This document shows positions 43,552 to 52,023 of a DNA stretch of 64,000 bases, one piece after another. Within the stretch, counting starts at the first letter, position 1. The number at the start of each line of letters is the position of its first letter. The position numbers were made by a program, and so were the translations under genes. The stretch is from Hymenobacter sp. 5317J-9 (lineage in GTDB: Bacteria; Bacteroidota; Bacteroidia; Cytophagales; Hymenobacteraceae), in contig NZ_CP095050.1 of NCBI RefSeq assembly GCF_022921075.1, positions 2,542,001 through 2,606,000 of the forward strand, given 5' to 3'. A model generated the notes under the pieces. It was not told the DNA's origin and did not search any database. It saw only the letters and a list, made by a program, of their open reading frames with translations.

Positions 43552-44778
43552 ATGCTTGATACCATCGAATCCGCCATCGAAGACATTCGCGCTGGCAAAG
43601 TTGTCATCGTAGTCGACGACGAAGACCGTGAAAACGAAGGCGACTTCATTTGCGCCGCGCAATGCGCCACGCCCGAAATTATCAATTTCATGGCCACGCA
43701 CGGCCGCGGCCTGGTGTGCGCCTCGCTGCCCGAGCAGCGCTGCGAAGAGCTGGGCCTCGACCTGATGGTGGGCCACAACACGGCCCTGCACGCCACGCCC
43801 TTCACCGTATCGGTGGACCTGCTGAAGAACGGCGTGACCACTGGCATCTCGGCTTCCGACCGCAGCAAGACCATTCTGGCCCTCATCGACCCCGCCACCA
43901 AGCCCGAGGAACTCGGCAAGCCCGGCCACATTTTCCCCCTTAAAGCCCGCAAGGAAGGCGTGCTGCGCCGCGCCGGCCACACCGAGGCGGCCGTGGATTT
44001 GGCCCGGCTGGCGGGCTTCGAGCCGGCCGGTGTGCTGGTTGAAATTTTGAAGGAAGACGGCGAGATGGCCCGCCTGCCCGACCTGGAAATCGTGGCTAAA
44101 AAGTGGGACCTGAAACTGGTGTCGGTGCAGGACCTCATCAAGTACCGCCTGGCCCACGAAAGCCTTATCACCCGCGAAATCTCGGTGAAGATGCCCACCG
44201 AAAACGGCGATTTCGACCTCTACGCCTTCACCCAAAACTCCAACGGTGCCAAGCACCTGGCTCTGGTAAAGGGCGACATCAGCGGCCCCGAGCCGGTGCT
44301 GGTGCGCGTGCACAGCTCCTGCGTCACCGGCGACATCTTCGGCTCGTGCCGCTGCGACTGCGGCCCGCAGTTGCACCAGGCCATGCGCCAGATTGAGCGC
44401 GAAGGCCGCGGCGTCATCGTGTATATGAACCAGGAAGGACGCGGCATTGGCCTGCTCAACAAGCTGAAGGCTTACAAGCTGCAGGAGCAAGGCCGCGACA
44501 CCGTGCAGGCCAACGAGGAACTGGGCTTCAAGGGCGACGAGCGCGACTACGGCGTGGGCGCCAGCATCCTGCGCGACCTCGGCATCCGGCAGATGCGCCT
44601 GCTCACCAACAACCCCCGCAAGCGCACCGGCCTCATCGGCTACGGCCTCGAAATCGTGGAAACCCTGCCCATCGAAATCCACGCCAACCCGCACAACGAG
44701 GCGTATTTGACGACGAAGCGCGACAAAATGGGCCACGAAATCATGCGGGCCACGCCGGCCGAAAAGCCCGCCGCCTAA
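43552..44778 (+). CDS. ribBA: Bifunctional 3,4-DHBP synthase / GTP cyclohydrolase II RibBA
   Basis: RibBA carries the two entry reactions of riboflavin synthesis: ribulose 5-phosphate to 3,4-dihydroxybutanone phosphate, and GTP to the pyrimidine precursor. The start at 43552 gives [16 protein letters not shown]. The RibB half has [11 protein letters not shown] and [13 protein letters not shown]. The RibA half has the zinc cysteines in [11 protein letters not shown] and the GTP motif [12 protein letters not shown]. The 408-residue length fits the fusion. No FMN riboswitch is seen in the 64 nt upstream. Confidence 0.95.
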   Translation: MLDTIESAIEDIRAGKVVIVVDDEDRENEGDFICAAQCATPEIINFMATHGRGLVCASLPEQRCEELGLDLMVGHNTALHATPFTVSVDLLKNGVTTGISASDRSKTILALIDPATKPEELGKPGHIFPLKARKEGVLRRAGHTEAAVDLARLAGFEPAGVLVEILKEDGEMARLPDLEIVAKKWDLKLVSVQDLIKYRLAHESLITREISVKMPTENGDFDLYAFTQNSNGAKHLALVKGDISGPEPVLVRVHSSCVTGDIFGSCRCDCGPQLHQAMRQIEREGRGVIVYMNQEGRGIGLLNKLKAYKLQEQGRDTVQANEELGFKGDERDYGVGASILRDLGIRQMRLLTNNPRKRTGLIGYGLEIVETLPIEIHANPHNEAYLTTKRDKMGHEIMRATPAEKPAA

Positions 44779-44804
44779 ACAGCCGCAGCAAAGGCTGCTT
44801 CCGC

Positions 44805-44859
44805 TTAGTGAAAAGCCCCATTGTTCCGTCACAAGCGGGGCAATGGGGCTTTTCACTAA
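44805..44859. terminator. Terminator-like palindrome after ribBA
   Basis: 19-nt perfect arms (44805-44823 and 44841-44859) with a 17-nt loop include AAAAGCCCC/GGGGCTTTT. It lies 27 nt after the ribBA stop and would terminate that transcript. Confidence 0.8.
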
Positions 44860-44963
44860 TGGCGCTGCTCCCGTTCTGGGTGTCATTTCTCCACTGAAAA
44901 GCGGCCGGAATGCCGCTGCGCCGCGTATTGAAACTCCCAGCATTGCCTACTCCGCATTCCGAC

Positions 44964-45083
44964 ATGAGCAAACCGCGAAACCAGCCCGCTGCCCCCGAGG
45001 TTTAGGAAACGAACATCATTACGCGCCTGCGGGCCGGCGAGCCGCTGCGCAAAGACGACCCCGAGTACCCGCAGTTTGGCGCG
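44964..45083 (+). other. In-frame remnant of the acetyltransferase N-terminus, cut by an amber codon
   Basis: An ATG at 44964 opens a frame that meets TAG at 45003-45005 (codon 14) and then continues in the same frame into the acetyltransferase gene. The codons after the stop encode ETNIITRLRAGEPLRKDDPE, which looks exactly like the N-terminal Mac domain of maltose/galactoside acetyltransferases. So the original protein probably began at 44964 and has been interrupted by a single nonsense change, unless the read is wrong. Confidence 0.6.
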
Positions 45084-45563
45084 GTGGTGGCGCGCACCAT
45101 TCGGCTATGCACGCAGATGAACGCAGTTTCCGAAGACCTGGACGAGGTGCGTCGCCGTCTGGGCGAGATTATTGGAGCGGAAGTGGACGCGTCGACCACA
45201 ATTTTCCCGCCCTTTCACACCAACTTCGGTCTTTTCATCCGGCTGGGCAAGAATGTGTTTATCAATCACGCCTGCTCCTTTCTGGACATCGGCGGCATCA
45301 CCATCGAAGACGACGTGATGATTGGGCCGCGGGTCAACCTCACCTCAGAGAACCATCCTCTCGACCCTGCTGACCGAACCACGTTGCGGCTCCTGCCCAT
45401 CGTCATCAGGCGTAATGCCTGGATAGGCGCTGGCGCAACCATTCTGCCGGGGGTGACGGTGGGCGAAAACGCGGTAGTGGCGGCCGGCGCGGTGGTCAAC
45501 CGCGACGTGCCGGCTAACACCGTAGTCGGCGGCGTACCGGCTAAGGTTGTAAAAACGCTGTAA
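45084..45563 (+). CDS. Sugar O-acetyltransferase (hexapeptide repeat), N-terminally truncated
   Basis: From a GTG at 45084 the 159-residue product keeps part of the N-terminal Mac domain and the full left-handed beta-helix of hexapeptide repeats. The SENHPLDPADR segment and the IGAGATILPGVTVGENAVVA turns are typical of Maa/LacA/NodL. These enzymes move acetyl from acetyl-CoA to a sugar hydroxyl. The in-frame sequence upstream encodes the missing 40 residues but contains an amber codon, so this start may be only a fallback. Activity is uncertain. Confidence 0.75.
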   Translation: MVARTIRLCTQMNAVSEDLDEVRRRLGEIIGAEVDASTTIFPPFHTNFGLFIRLGKNVFINHACSFLDIGGITIEDDVMIGPRVNLTSENHPLDPADRTTLRLLPIVIRRNAWIGAGATILPGVTVGENAVVAAGAVVNRDVPANTVVGGVPAKVVKTL

Positions 45564-45654
45564 GTATTGAGTAGTGCTTGAGCCTGCTGCTGCATTCATT
45601 GAGGGGACGTTCAAGAGCTACCCCCTGCTGGCCGTAACTTGGCGCGGCGGGCGC

Positions 45655-46332
45655 CTATTGCCCGGCGGTTCGGGCCCGGTTGTACTCGGCAACGATGGCG
45701 GGCGTGTCGGCATGCAGGTAATGGGGTTCCTGGCGCGCCACTTTGCCGGCCAGCTCGGGGTTGTCGGCTAAGTAGGCGCTCATGAGTTCGGCAAAGTGCG
45801 CACGCGGAATTTCGGTGCAGATGCCGTCGCGGCGCACATACCAATGGTCTTTGTCCGACAGCTTGAAGTTGAGCAGCGGCACTGCCGTGTAGCCCACCAT
45901 CGGCAGTGGGAGGGGCAGCGGCAGGGTCCGGGGCTCAACATACACCGCCAGCGAAATGGGGCCCTCCACCAGATGCAGCGCCAGCACGTCCGGGGCTTTA
46001 CCCTTGAGCCGCATGGGTTCATACAGCCGGCCGTAGACATCTATCCGCTGGATTTCGTCCATTTTAATAGTGTGCGGGTGACGCAGCTGGGCATCGATGC
46101 TGAGCGGCGGCATGAAATAGCGGAGCTTGCCGCCGCCGTAGCCGATGCGATTGCACGGCATGTAGCCCTGGATGGTGGTGCCGTCGACGCGGGTGAGCGT
46201 GCCCATGCGGTAGCGCACGAGGCCGCTATCGTCGGGGTGGCTGGTCGTATCAGTGTCAGAAGGCGGCGGGAGCAGCTGCGCCCGCCCCGGCAGGGACGCG
46301 GCCAGCAGCAAAGCGGGCAACAGAAGCTTCAT
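45655..46332 (-). CDS. Secreted hypothetical protein
   Basis: The 225-residue protein has a signal peptide (KLLLPALLLAASLPGRAQ). The mature part includes TRVDGTTIQGYMPCN and several strand-like repeats with a Pro/Leu-rich insert (RTLPLPLPLPMVGY) near residue 145. The C-terminal 40 residues are helical. No enzyme motif is seen and no family was recognised. A TATCTTGG box sits just before the ATG. It is convergent with the acetyltransferase and downstream of cinA. Confidence 0.65.
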   Translation of the reverse strand: MKLLLPALLLAASLPGRAQLLPPPSDTDTTSHPDDSGLVRYRMGTLTRVDGTTIQGYMPCNRIGYGGGKLRYFMPPLSIDAQLRHPHTIKMDEIQRIDVYGRLYEPMRLKGKAPDVLALHLVEGPISLAVYVEPRTLPLPLPLPMVGYTAVPLLNFKLSDKDHWYVRRDGICTEIPRAHFAELMSAYLADNPELAGKVARQEPHYLHADTPAIVAEYNRARTAGQ

Positions 46333-46403
46333 GCCCCAAGATAAGACGGACCAAAGCCATACTTATGCCGTTTTCTCGCAAAACGACTTTTAAATCATTA
46401 AAA

Positions 46404-46460
46404 CCGACCAGGCCCAGCGGGCAGCGCGTCGCAGACGCGCTGCCCGCTGGGCCTGGTCGG
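46404..46460. repeat. Perfect 27-nt-arm GC-rich palindrome
   Basis: 46404-46430 is the exact complement of 46434-46460 with a three-base loop. The arm begins CCGACCAGGCCCAGCGGGCA. No T run follows on either strand. It lies between cinA and the secreted protein gene, both on the minus strand. Confidence 0.85.
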
Positions 46461-46510
46461 CACGCGCCAAAAACGCGCCAGCGTATCGTTAAGTCATCTG
46501 GCCTTGCTGA

Positions 46511-47812
46511 TTACACCCCGGCCAGCTGCTGCCGCAGCATGGTGAGCAGCGACTGCGCGGCGTACTCCACGTTCAGGGCGCGGCCGCGGTCCAGCACGTA
46601 TTCGCGGCTGATGGTTTGGGTGGCGTCGGCGTAGGCCAGGCACACGGTCCCAACTTTCTTGGTTTCGGTGGCTCCCGTGGGGCCGGCAATGCCGCTGGTG
46701 GCCACGGCCACGTCCACGCCCAGGCGGCGACGCGCGCCCTCGGCCATTTCGCGCACGGTGGCCTCGCTCACGGCACCGTATTGGGCCAGGGTTTCGGCCT
46801 TCACGCCCAACTCCTGCTGCTTGATGTCGTTGTGATAAGCCACGATGCTGCCGCGGAAGTAGCCCGAGCTGCCCGGCACGCTGGTGAGGCGCTGGGCCAC
46901 CAGGCCGCCGGTGCAGCTTTCGGCCGTGCCCACGGTGAGGCCCCTGGCCAGCAGCAATTGGCCGATGGCGGCTTCGATAGTGGTTTCCTCTTCGGCGAAA
47001 ATGTACTCGCCGATGCGCTCACGCAGGGCGGGCAGCAGCGCCAGCATGCGGCCGCGCAGGTCGGGCTGGCCGTCGGCGGTGCCGGTGAGGCGCAGGCGCA
47101 CGGCCCCGAAGCTGGGCAGGTAGGCCAGCTTGATGTTGGCGGGCAGGGCGTCTTCCCAGTCTTCAATTTTCTTGGCCAGGAAGCTTTCGCCCAGGCCGGC
47201 TGTCATCACCACCACGTGCTCGATGGGGGCGAGGTGAAACTGGCTTTGCAGGCGCGGCAGCACGTGGTCGGTCATCAGGCGCTTCATTTCGAAGGGCACG
47301 CCGGGCATGCTCACAAACACGGTGCCCTGGTCGTTGAACCACATGCCGGGGGCCGTGCCCACGGCGTTGTGCAGCACTTCGCAGTTGGCCGGCACCAGGG
47401 CCTGCTGGCGGTTCACGTCGAGCATAGGCCGCTGAAAACGCTGGAAAATCTCCTCCACGTGGCGCAGCGTGGGTTCGTGCATCACCAGTTCGGAGCCGAA
47501 GTAACGGGCCAGTACGTGCTTGGTGAGGTCGTCTTTGGTGGGGCCGAGGCCGCCGGTGATGAGCACCACCTGCGCCCGCTGCCGGGCCTGGTCGAGGGCG
47601 GCCACAATCTCCTCGGCGCGGTCCGATACCGACGAAATCTGCCGCACGCGCAGGCCGATTTTGCCCAGCTCCTGGCCCATGAAGGCCGAATTGGTGTCAA
47701 TTACCTGCCCGTAGAGCAGCTCATCGCCAATGGTCATGATTTCGACGTTGGGCGGCGCGGCAGGGCTGGCGGAAGCAGCCAGGGAGGAGGGAAGCTGGTC
47801 GGGGGAGGGCAT
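46511..47812 (-). CDS. cinA: CinA: ADP-ribose pyrophosphatase / nicotinamide-nucleotide amidase family protein
   Basis: The start at 47812 (MPSPDQLPSS) is chosen; an upstream in-frame ATG at 47887 is possible. The 433-residue product combines an N-terminal MoCF-like COG1058 domain (EIMTIGDELLYGQVIDTNSA, ITGGLGPTKDD) with the C-terminal CinA/PncC amidase domain (TAESCTGGLVAQRLTS, ATSGIAGPTG). The C-terminal domain deamidates nicotinamide mononucleotide to recycle NAD precursors. No recA is nearby. Confidence 0.93.
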   Translation of the reverse strand: MPSPDQLPSSLAASASPAAPPNVEIMTIGDELLYGQVIDTNSAFMGQELGKIGLRVRQISSVSDRAEEIVAALDQARQRAQVVLITGGLGPTKDDLTKHVLARYFGSELVMHEPTLRHVEEIFQRFQRPMLDVNRQQALVPANCEVLHNAVGTAPGMWFNDQGTVFVSMPGVPFEMKRLMTDHVLPRLQSQFHLAPIEHVVVMTAGLGESFLAKKIEDWEDALPANIKLAYLPSFGAVRLRLTGTADGQPDLRGRMLALLPALRERIGEYIFAEEETTIEAAIGQLLLARGLTVGTAESCTGGLVAQRLTSVPGSSGYFRGSIVAYHNDIKQQELGVKAETLAQYGAVSEATVREMAEGARRRLGVDVAVATSGIAGPTGATETKKVGTVCLAYADATQTISREYVLDRGRALNVEYAAQSLLTMLRQQLAGV

Positions 47813-47923
47813 GGGTTTGGCGAAGAAAATAGGTTTGGCCGCAAAATTGTCTTCAATTTGCAAGCGCGTCGGTCCAAGGACAGCCATAGGGGCTTTCCGG
47901 TTTTCCCGCCGCGCTGATATTTC

Positions 47924-48766
47924 ATGTTCACTCGCATTGCCAGTGCCTTGCTGGTTGCCGGCCTGCTGGCTTCTGCCGCCCCCGCTGCCCACGCCCAAAC
48001 CACCGCCGCCAAGAAAGCGGCCGCCGCCAAAGCTGCTGCCGCCAAAACCGCCGCTGCCAAGAAAGCTGCGGCAGACAAAGCCGCCGCAGCCGCCAAAGCC
48101 GCTGCCGCCGCCAAAGCCGCCGCTGCGGCCGCCGCCACGCCGCCCCCCGCACCGCTCACGGAGGCCCAGGCCAGCGCCGGCGTCAAAGAAGCCCTCAACA
48201 AAGGCATCGTGAAGGCGGTGCAGTTTGCGTCCGAGCCCGACGGCTTTAACCTCAACGACGACATCCACATTCCCACGCCGCCCGACCTGGAAATGGTGAA
48301 GTCGACGGTGGGCCGCCTGCCGGGCATGAACACGGTGTTTACCCAGCTCGAAACCCAGCTCAACCGCGCCGCCGAAGCCGCCGCACCCAAAGCCAAAGAC
48401 ATTTTCCTCAACGCGCTGACCAACATCAGCATCACCGACGCGCTGACGCTGGTGACGAGCGGCTCGACCGACGCGGCCACCCAGTTCCTGCGCAAGTCCA
48501 CGCAGGCGCAGCTCATCTCCGCGTTTCACCCCGACATCGAAGCCGCCATCGACCAGGTGGGCGCCGGCCGGGCCTACGCCACCATCACCGACAAATACAA
48601 CAAGATTCCGCTGATGACGCCCGTCACCTTGAGCCTGGCCGACTACACCACCCAGAAGGCGGTCGATGGCCTCTTCATCCTGCTGGCCCAGGAAGAAGCC
48701 AAAATTCGCAAAAACCCCGCTGCCCGCACCTCCGATATCCTCAAGCAGGTATTCGGCCGCAAGTAA
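47924..48766 (+). CDS. DUF4197 protein with an Ala/Lys-rich repeat region
   Basis: The 280-residue protein has a signal peptide (about residues 1-25), then a low-complexity stretch of KKAAAAKAAAAKTAAAKKAA-type units (about 28-68). The DUF4197 domain (about 80-280) begins ASAGVKEALNKGIVKAVQ. The domain is widespread in Bacteroidota and Proteobacteria with no proven function; it looks helical and exported. The Lys/Ala tract resembles histone H1-like tails or a flexible linker. The gene is divergent from cinA. Confidence 0.85.
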   Translation: MFTRIASALLVAGLLASAAPAAHAQTTAAKKAAAAKAAAAKTAAAKKAAADKAAAAAKAAAAAKAAAAAAATPPPAPLTEAQASAGVKEALNKGIVKAVQFASEPDGFNLNDDIHIPTPPDLEMVKSTVGRLPGMNTVFTQLETQLNRAAEAAAPKAKDIFLNALTNISITDALTLVTSGSTDAATQFLRKSTQAQLISAFHPDIEAAIDQVGAGRAYATITDKYNKIPLMTPVTLSLADYTTQKAVDGLFILLAQEEAKIRKNPAARTSDILKQVFGRK

Positions 48767-48774
48767 AAGTGGGA

Positions 48775-48849
48775 CGCAAGACACTAGCCATAAGAAAGGC
48801 CCCGTGTGGAATTTCCATACGGGGCCTTTCTTATAGCTAGTGTCTTGCG
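48775..48849. repeat. 75-bp near-perfect palindrome between convergent genes
   Basis: 31-nt arms (48775-48805 and 48819-48849) match with one mismatch around a 13-nt loop that is itself nearly palindromic. The arms contain AAGAAAGGCCCC and its complement, so it may act as a bidirectional terminator between DUF4197 and the acidic protein gene. Confidence 0.88.
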
Positions 48850-48859
48850 ACTTGTTGCC

Positions 48860-49225
48860 TTAATAGTCGTCGCTGTCGAAGCTGCTGCCGCGGCGGCTGC
48901 CGCGCCCGCTGCTGTAGCCTTCGTCTTCGTCGTCATCGTCGTCGGCGAAGTCATCATCGTCGTCATCGTCGAGGCTGGTGAAGCCGCCGCGGTCCGAATT
49001 TTCGGCCCGTTCTGCCTCCACAAATTCCTCTTCGGTCATGTTGGCCAGGTCCAGGGCCTCATCGTGCGACGAGCCCGTGTCCGTCCACATCAGGTAGTCA
49101 GCGTATTTGGCCGAGAGGCGGTCTTCGGAACTGCCGAGGGCAGCAGCGCCGCCTTTCTTGGCGTACGTGTCGAGGGAATCGTCGTCGTCGAGCAAGTCGT
49201 CGTCCAGGTCGTCGTCATCTATCAT
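48860..49225 (-). CDS. Highly acidic small protein
   Basis: The start at 49225 gives MIDDDDLDDDLLDDDDSLD; an upstream frame continues to 49294 but lacks the same character. The 121-residue product is dominated by Asp and Glu, with clusters near residues 2-17 and 84-101. A mixed central helix (EDRLSAKYADYLMW, LANMTEEEFVEAER) and a Gly/Ser/Arg-rich end complete it. No signal peptide. It may bind metal or basic proteins, but nothing specific is known. Confidence 0.6.
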   Translation of the reverse strand: MIDDDDLDDDLLDDDDSLDTYAKKGGAAALGSSEDRLSAKYADYLMWTDTGSSHDEALDLANMTEEEFVEAERAENSDRGGFTSLDDDDDDDFADDDDDEDEGYSSGRGSRRGSSFDSDDY

Positions 49226-49411
49226 GGCCGGGGCGGTAAGTTGGTGAGGTGAAAAATTGCCTGAGGTGGCCGCGAAGATACGGAGCAGGCCCATTTTCAG
49301 TTGGCCCTCAGCGCTACTTTGTTGGGCAAAATAGTCGCCTCACTGTAGCCACAGCCTGTTTTGCAACCACTTATTTTCCCATACTGCTCGTCGGCAAAAG
49401 ACCCGGGCAGC

Positions 49412-50620
49412 TCAGGTTCCACAGTTGAAATATTTGTCGTAGGCCGACTCCGGAATCAGGTTCAGCCGGCTCAGCACCTTAATGGGAAAGCGCAGGAGCT
49501 TCAGCAAGCGGTAGCTATTGGGGTAGTCGTGAAAGGTTTTGGGCGGCAGGGCCAGAATCTCCTCAAATTGGGCGCGGCTCAGGCCCAGGCGCTTGATGCA
49601 GAGCGCAATCACGTTTTCGTCTTCGATGGAGTTTACCCGCGTAATGCGGTCCAGGGCCACCTCGCGGCTCATTTGGCCCGAGCGCACCAGGGCCGAATAG
49701 TTGAACAGGCGCCGGTCGATGTTGAACTTGACGCGGTTGAGGTAATAAATCAAGCTCTGGTAGAGGTCGTCGGCGTAGTGCGCGCCGGGGCTTTTCCAGC
49801 CCAGCTCGCTTTTCAGCAGCTCGTCAACCTCCGTCCGCACATAGTCGAGGTGGTAGAGCAGGGTCACGGTTTTGATGCGCCGCACAAAAGCGTAGTAAAA
49901 CATCTCCTTCAGACCCAGGTTAAAGCCCGGGTCGGCGGGCCGCCACGGGCGTAGCGGCACCGTGCCAAACTGCTTGTGCACGGCCCGCAGGTACTTGCCA
50001 TCGAGGAAGTTCCAGCTCAGCGGGGCAATGCCTTCGGTGCGAAACGACTGCCCGATGACGAGGTGCTGCACGTTTTCCTTGGCCGCCACGCCATAGAGGG
50101 CAGTGGCAATGCCCAGGTCGGTACCCTCTTCCATGTCGGGCACGGAGGCCTTCAAAAAGGCAATTTTGAGGTCCTTCGACTCGCGCCAGTCGGAGGTGAT
50201 GGTGCGCAGCTCCACGCCCAGGCGCTGGCAGGCGCGCACCATGTTTTCGCCGGCTATGGGGTTGCCGAAGCCGTCGTTGAAGTGCACCGCCAGCGGGCGC
50301 AGCCGCAGTTGCGTGACGCAATACCACAGGGTATAGGAGCTGTCGCGGCCCCCGCTCACGCCCAGCACGCAGTCGTAGCGGCGGCCGCGGCCGGCCCGAC
50401 GCATCTCGTCGGCCAGGCGCCGCACGGTGCGCAGGCCCGCTTCGCCGTTCGGAAAGGCCTGCTCCATGCGGTCGTGCACGTCGCAGAAAGAGCAGGTACC
50501 GGTCTCGTTAAAGGTAATGCCGGGCACGGTGGTGTCCATCAGGCACCGGGTGCAGCGCCGGTGCTCATCGGCGGGGAGGGCCGAGACATAGTGTTCGGCG
50601 GGGTGTACCTGTGTAAGCAA
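49412..50620 (-). CDS. N-acetyl sugar amidotransferase (WbpG/PseA/LegG type)
   Basis: The 402-residue protein is a PP-loop ATPase of the family that converts an N-acetyl group of a nucleotide sugar into an acetamidino group (Pseudomonas WbpG, Campylobacter PseA/LegG). Features are the N-terminal zinc cysteines CTRC and CSFC, the ATP motif LGVSGGRDSSYT and a later EEGTDLGIATALYG. The start is TTG 50620; no in-frame ATG precedes the zinc motif. Partner HisH/HisF-like proteins normally supply ammonia, but none is here; a nitrilase-fold gene lies next to it. Confidence 0.88.
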   Translation of the reverse strand: MLTQVHPAEHYVSALPADEHRRCTRCLMDTTVPGITFNETGTCSFCDVHDRMEQAFPNGEAGLRTVRRLADEMRRAGRGRRYDCVLGVSGGRDSSYTLWYCVTQLRLRPLAVHFNDGFGNPIAGENMVRACQRLGVELRTITSDWRESKDLKIAFLKASVPDMEEGTDLGIATALYGVAAKENVQHLVIGQSFRTEGIAPLSWNFLDGKYLRAVHKQFGTVPLRPWRPADPGFNLGLKEMFYYAFVRRIKTVTLLYHLDYVRTEVDELLKSELGWKSPGAHYADDLYQSLIYYLNRVKFNIDRRLFNYSALVRSGQMSREVALDRITRVNSIEDENVIALCIKRLGLSRAQFEEILALPPKTFHDYPNSYRLLKLLRFPIKVLSRLNLIPESAYDKYFNCGT

Positions 50621-50750
50621 AGGAAGAAGAGTAAAGGTGGGGGCTGCGTAAGGAAACGGGTGGGTGGCAGCTTGAAAAGCGGAGAACGAGTGAATTAGTC
50701 AAGTAGAAATAGGATAAGAGCGAGGTAATGGAGCCTAGTACGCAGAACGC

Positions 50751-51668
50751 TCACGGCAGTTCATCAAAGCGGTAGCCCTTGCGCTGCAACATCAGGCCAA
50801 TGTCGGTGCCGCGCTCGGGGCGGTGGGGACGGGCCAGGTCGGCCACCACCAGCTGGCCGGCAAACTCGTTGAAGGCGCCCTGGGCCTGCACGCCGCGAGC
50901 GTCGACCGCCAGCGAGCAGCCCACGCTTTTTTTGCCCTCGTAGGGCCCGCCCACGATGTAGCCCACCGAGGTAGTGCTTACCACCACCACGTTGTAGAGC
51001 TTGGCGAGGATGGAAAAGGGCTTCACCCATTTTTCCTGGTATGGGTCGTGCTCTTCGGTGATGGAGTAATCCACCGTCCACGAGGCCGGCGCAATGATGA
51101 ACTCGGCACCCATCCGGGCCAGCGTGTGGCCGATGGGCAGGCCGTCGAGGTAGTTGTCGGCGCACACGTTTACGCCAATTTTTCCCAGCGGCGTGTCCAC
51201 CACGTTCAGCGTCTGGCCCACGGCGTAGAACGGCTGCTCCACGGCCAGTAGGTTAATCTTGTGGTACTTGACGATGATTTCGCCTTTGGGGTCTATCAGA
51301 ATGGCGGCGTTGTAGTTGCGGCCGTCAGCACCGCGTTCCGTTAGGCCGGCGCACACGTAGAGGCCGTGCTCGGCCGCGGCGCGGCACAGCACGTCGCTGA
51401 ACGGGCCCGGTATGGGCTGGGCTTCGTACAAGGCGCTGGGGTGCGTCCAGGCAAAATCCAAGGTTTCGGGCAGCAGCACCAGGTCGCACTGTTGGGCAGC
51501 GGCCTGGGCAATCTGCTCCACGGCCCGGGCCAGGTTACGGGCCGGTTCGCCGCCTTCCACCAGCAACTGGCCCATGCCCACCCGCACCGTGCCCAGCGCC
51601 GGGGCCGGCGGCTCGGGCGCCGGCGGCGCTATTGGTACCGATTTGCGAAAGGAGAAAAGCGCTGCCAT
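50751..51668 (-). CDS. Nitrilase-superfamily carbon-nitrogen hydrolase
   Basis: The 305-residue protein shows the Glu-Lys-Cys triad of the nitrilase fold: LLPETLDF (Glu), KYHKINL (Lys) and GVNVCADNYLDG (Cys). It has a Pro/Ala-rich N-terminal extension of about 25 residues. Members hydrolyse amides or nitriles, and some act as the glutaminase part of larger synthetases. It lies 130 nt upstream of the sugar amidotransferase on the same strand; a supply of ammonia for that enzyme is an inference, not shown. Confidence 0.85.
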   Translation of the reverse strand: MAALFSFRKSVPIAPPAPEPPAPALGTVRVGMGQLLVEGGEPARNLARAVEQIAQAAAQQCDLVLLPETLDFAWTHPSALYEAQPIPGPFSDVLCRAAAEHGLYVCAGLTERGADGRNYNAAILIDPKGEIIVKYHKINLLAVEQPFYAVGQTLNVVDTPLGKIGVNVCADNYLDGLPIGHTLARMGAEFIIAPASWTVDYSITEEHDPYQEKWVKPFSILAKLYNVVVVSTTSVGYIVGGPYEGKKSVGCSLAVDARGVQAQGAFNEFAGQLVVADLARPHRPERGTDIGLMLQRKGYRFDELP

Positions 51669-51756
51669 AAGCGAGGCGGAAACAGCATTATTGATGGAAA
51701 CTTAAGTAAGGTACAAAGTCATCATTAAACTTTGTTGCTCAATTTAAGTCGCCAAG

Positions 51757-51764
51757 CAAAGATA
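51757..51764 (-). promoter_or_regulatory. Candidate TAnnTTTG promoter for the nitrilase-amidotransferase genes
   Basis: TATCTTTG on the minus strand, 88 nt before the nitrilase ATG in an AT-rich gap. Confidence 0.4.
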
Positions 51765-51990
51765 GAAAAGCGCAACCGGGCAGAAATTAAAGCAGTGTTA
51801 AAACCGAATATTTGATAGTCGTCTGACGTTCAGCGCGCCTTATGACTAACAGTCAGGGTGTACGACGGTCAAGTGGCGCCAGCAGGCTACCGGCGATATG
51901 CGCTCAAATGAAGTGACCTTGGGCACTGCGCATGGCGAGGCGCTCGGTGCATTGGTGGCCGGGCCGCGCGCTGCCCCCGGTTTCATTGCC

Positions 51991-51998
51991 TATTTTTG
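51991..51998 (+). promoter_or_regulatory. TAnnTTTG promoter element for valS
   Basis: TATTTTTG ends 25 nt before the valS ATG. It supports the start at 52024 rather than an earlier one. Confidence 0.45.
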
Positions 51999-52023
51999 CT
52001 TTTCTGCTTACCGCTCAATTTCT

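Larger units (their letters stand above)
51669..52023. other. 355-nt intergenic region between the nitrilase and valS genes
   Basis: No gene was found. The first half is AT-rich and holds a minus-strand TATCTTTG element (51757-51764) for the nitrilase operon. The second half contains a TATTTTTG element (51991-51998) for valS. No T-box or other riboswitch is apparent. An open frame beginning at 51898 is continuous with valS but does not look like synthetase sequence. Confidence 0.6.

Noticed and set aside
46616..47917. Plus-strand open frame antisense to cinA
   Set aside because: Shadow of the CinA reading frame with no recognisable domain.
47888..48784. Upstream extension of the cinA frame through the antisense of DUF4197
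   Set aside because: The extension is Gly/Arg-rich antisense of the Ala/Lys repeat. CinA homologues start near 47812.
51669..52023. T-box riboswitch or attenuator ahead of valS
   Set aside because: No specifier-loop or T-box consensus is visible, and such leaders are not typical of Bacteroidota. A simple promoter element explains the region.
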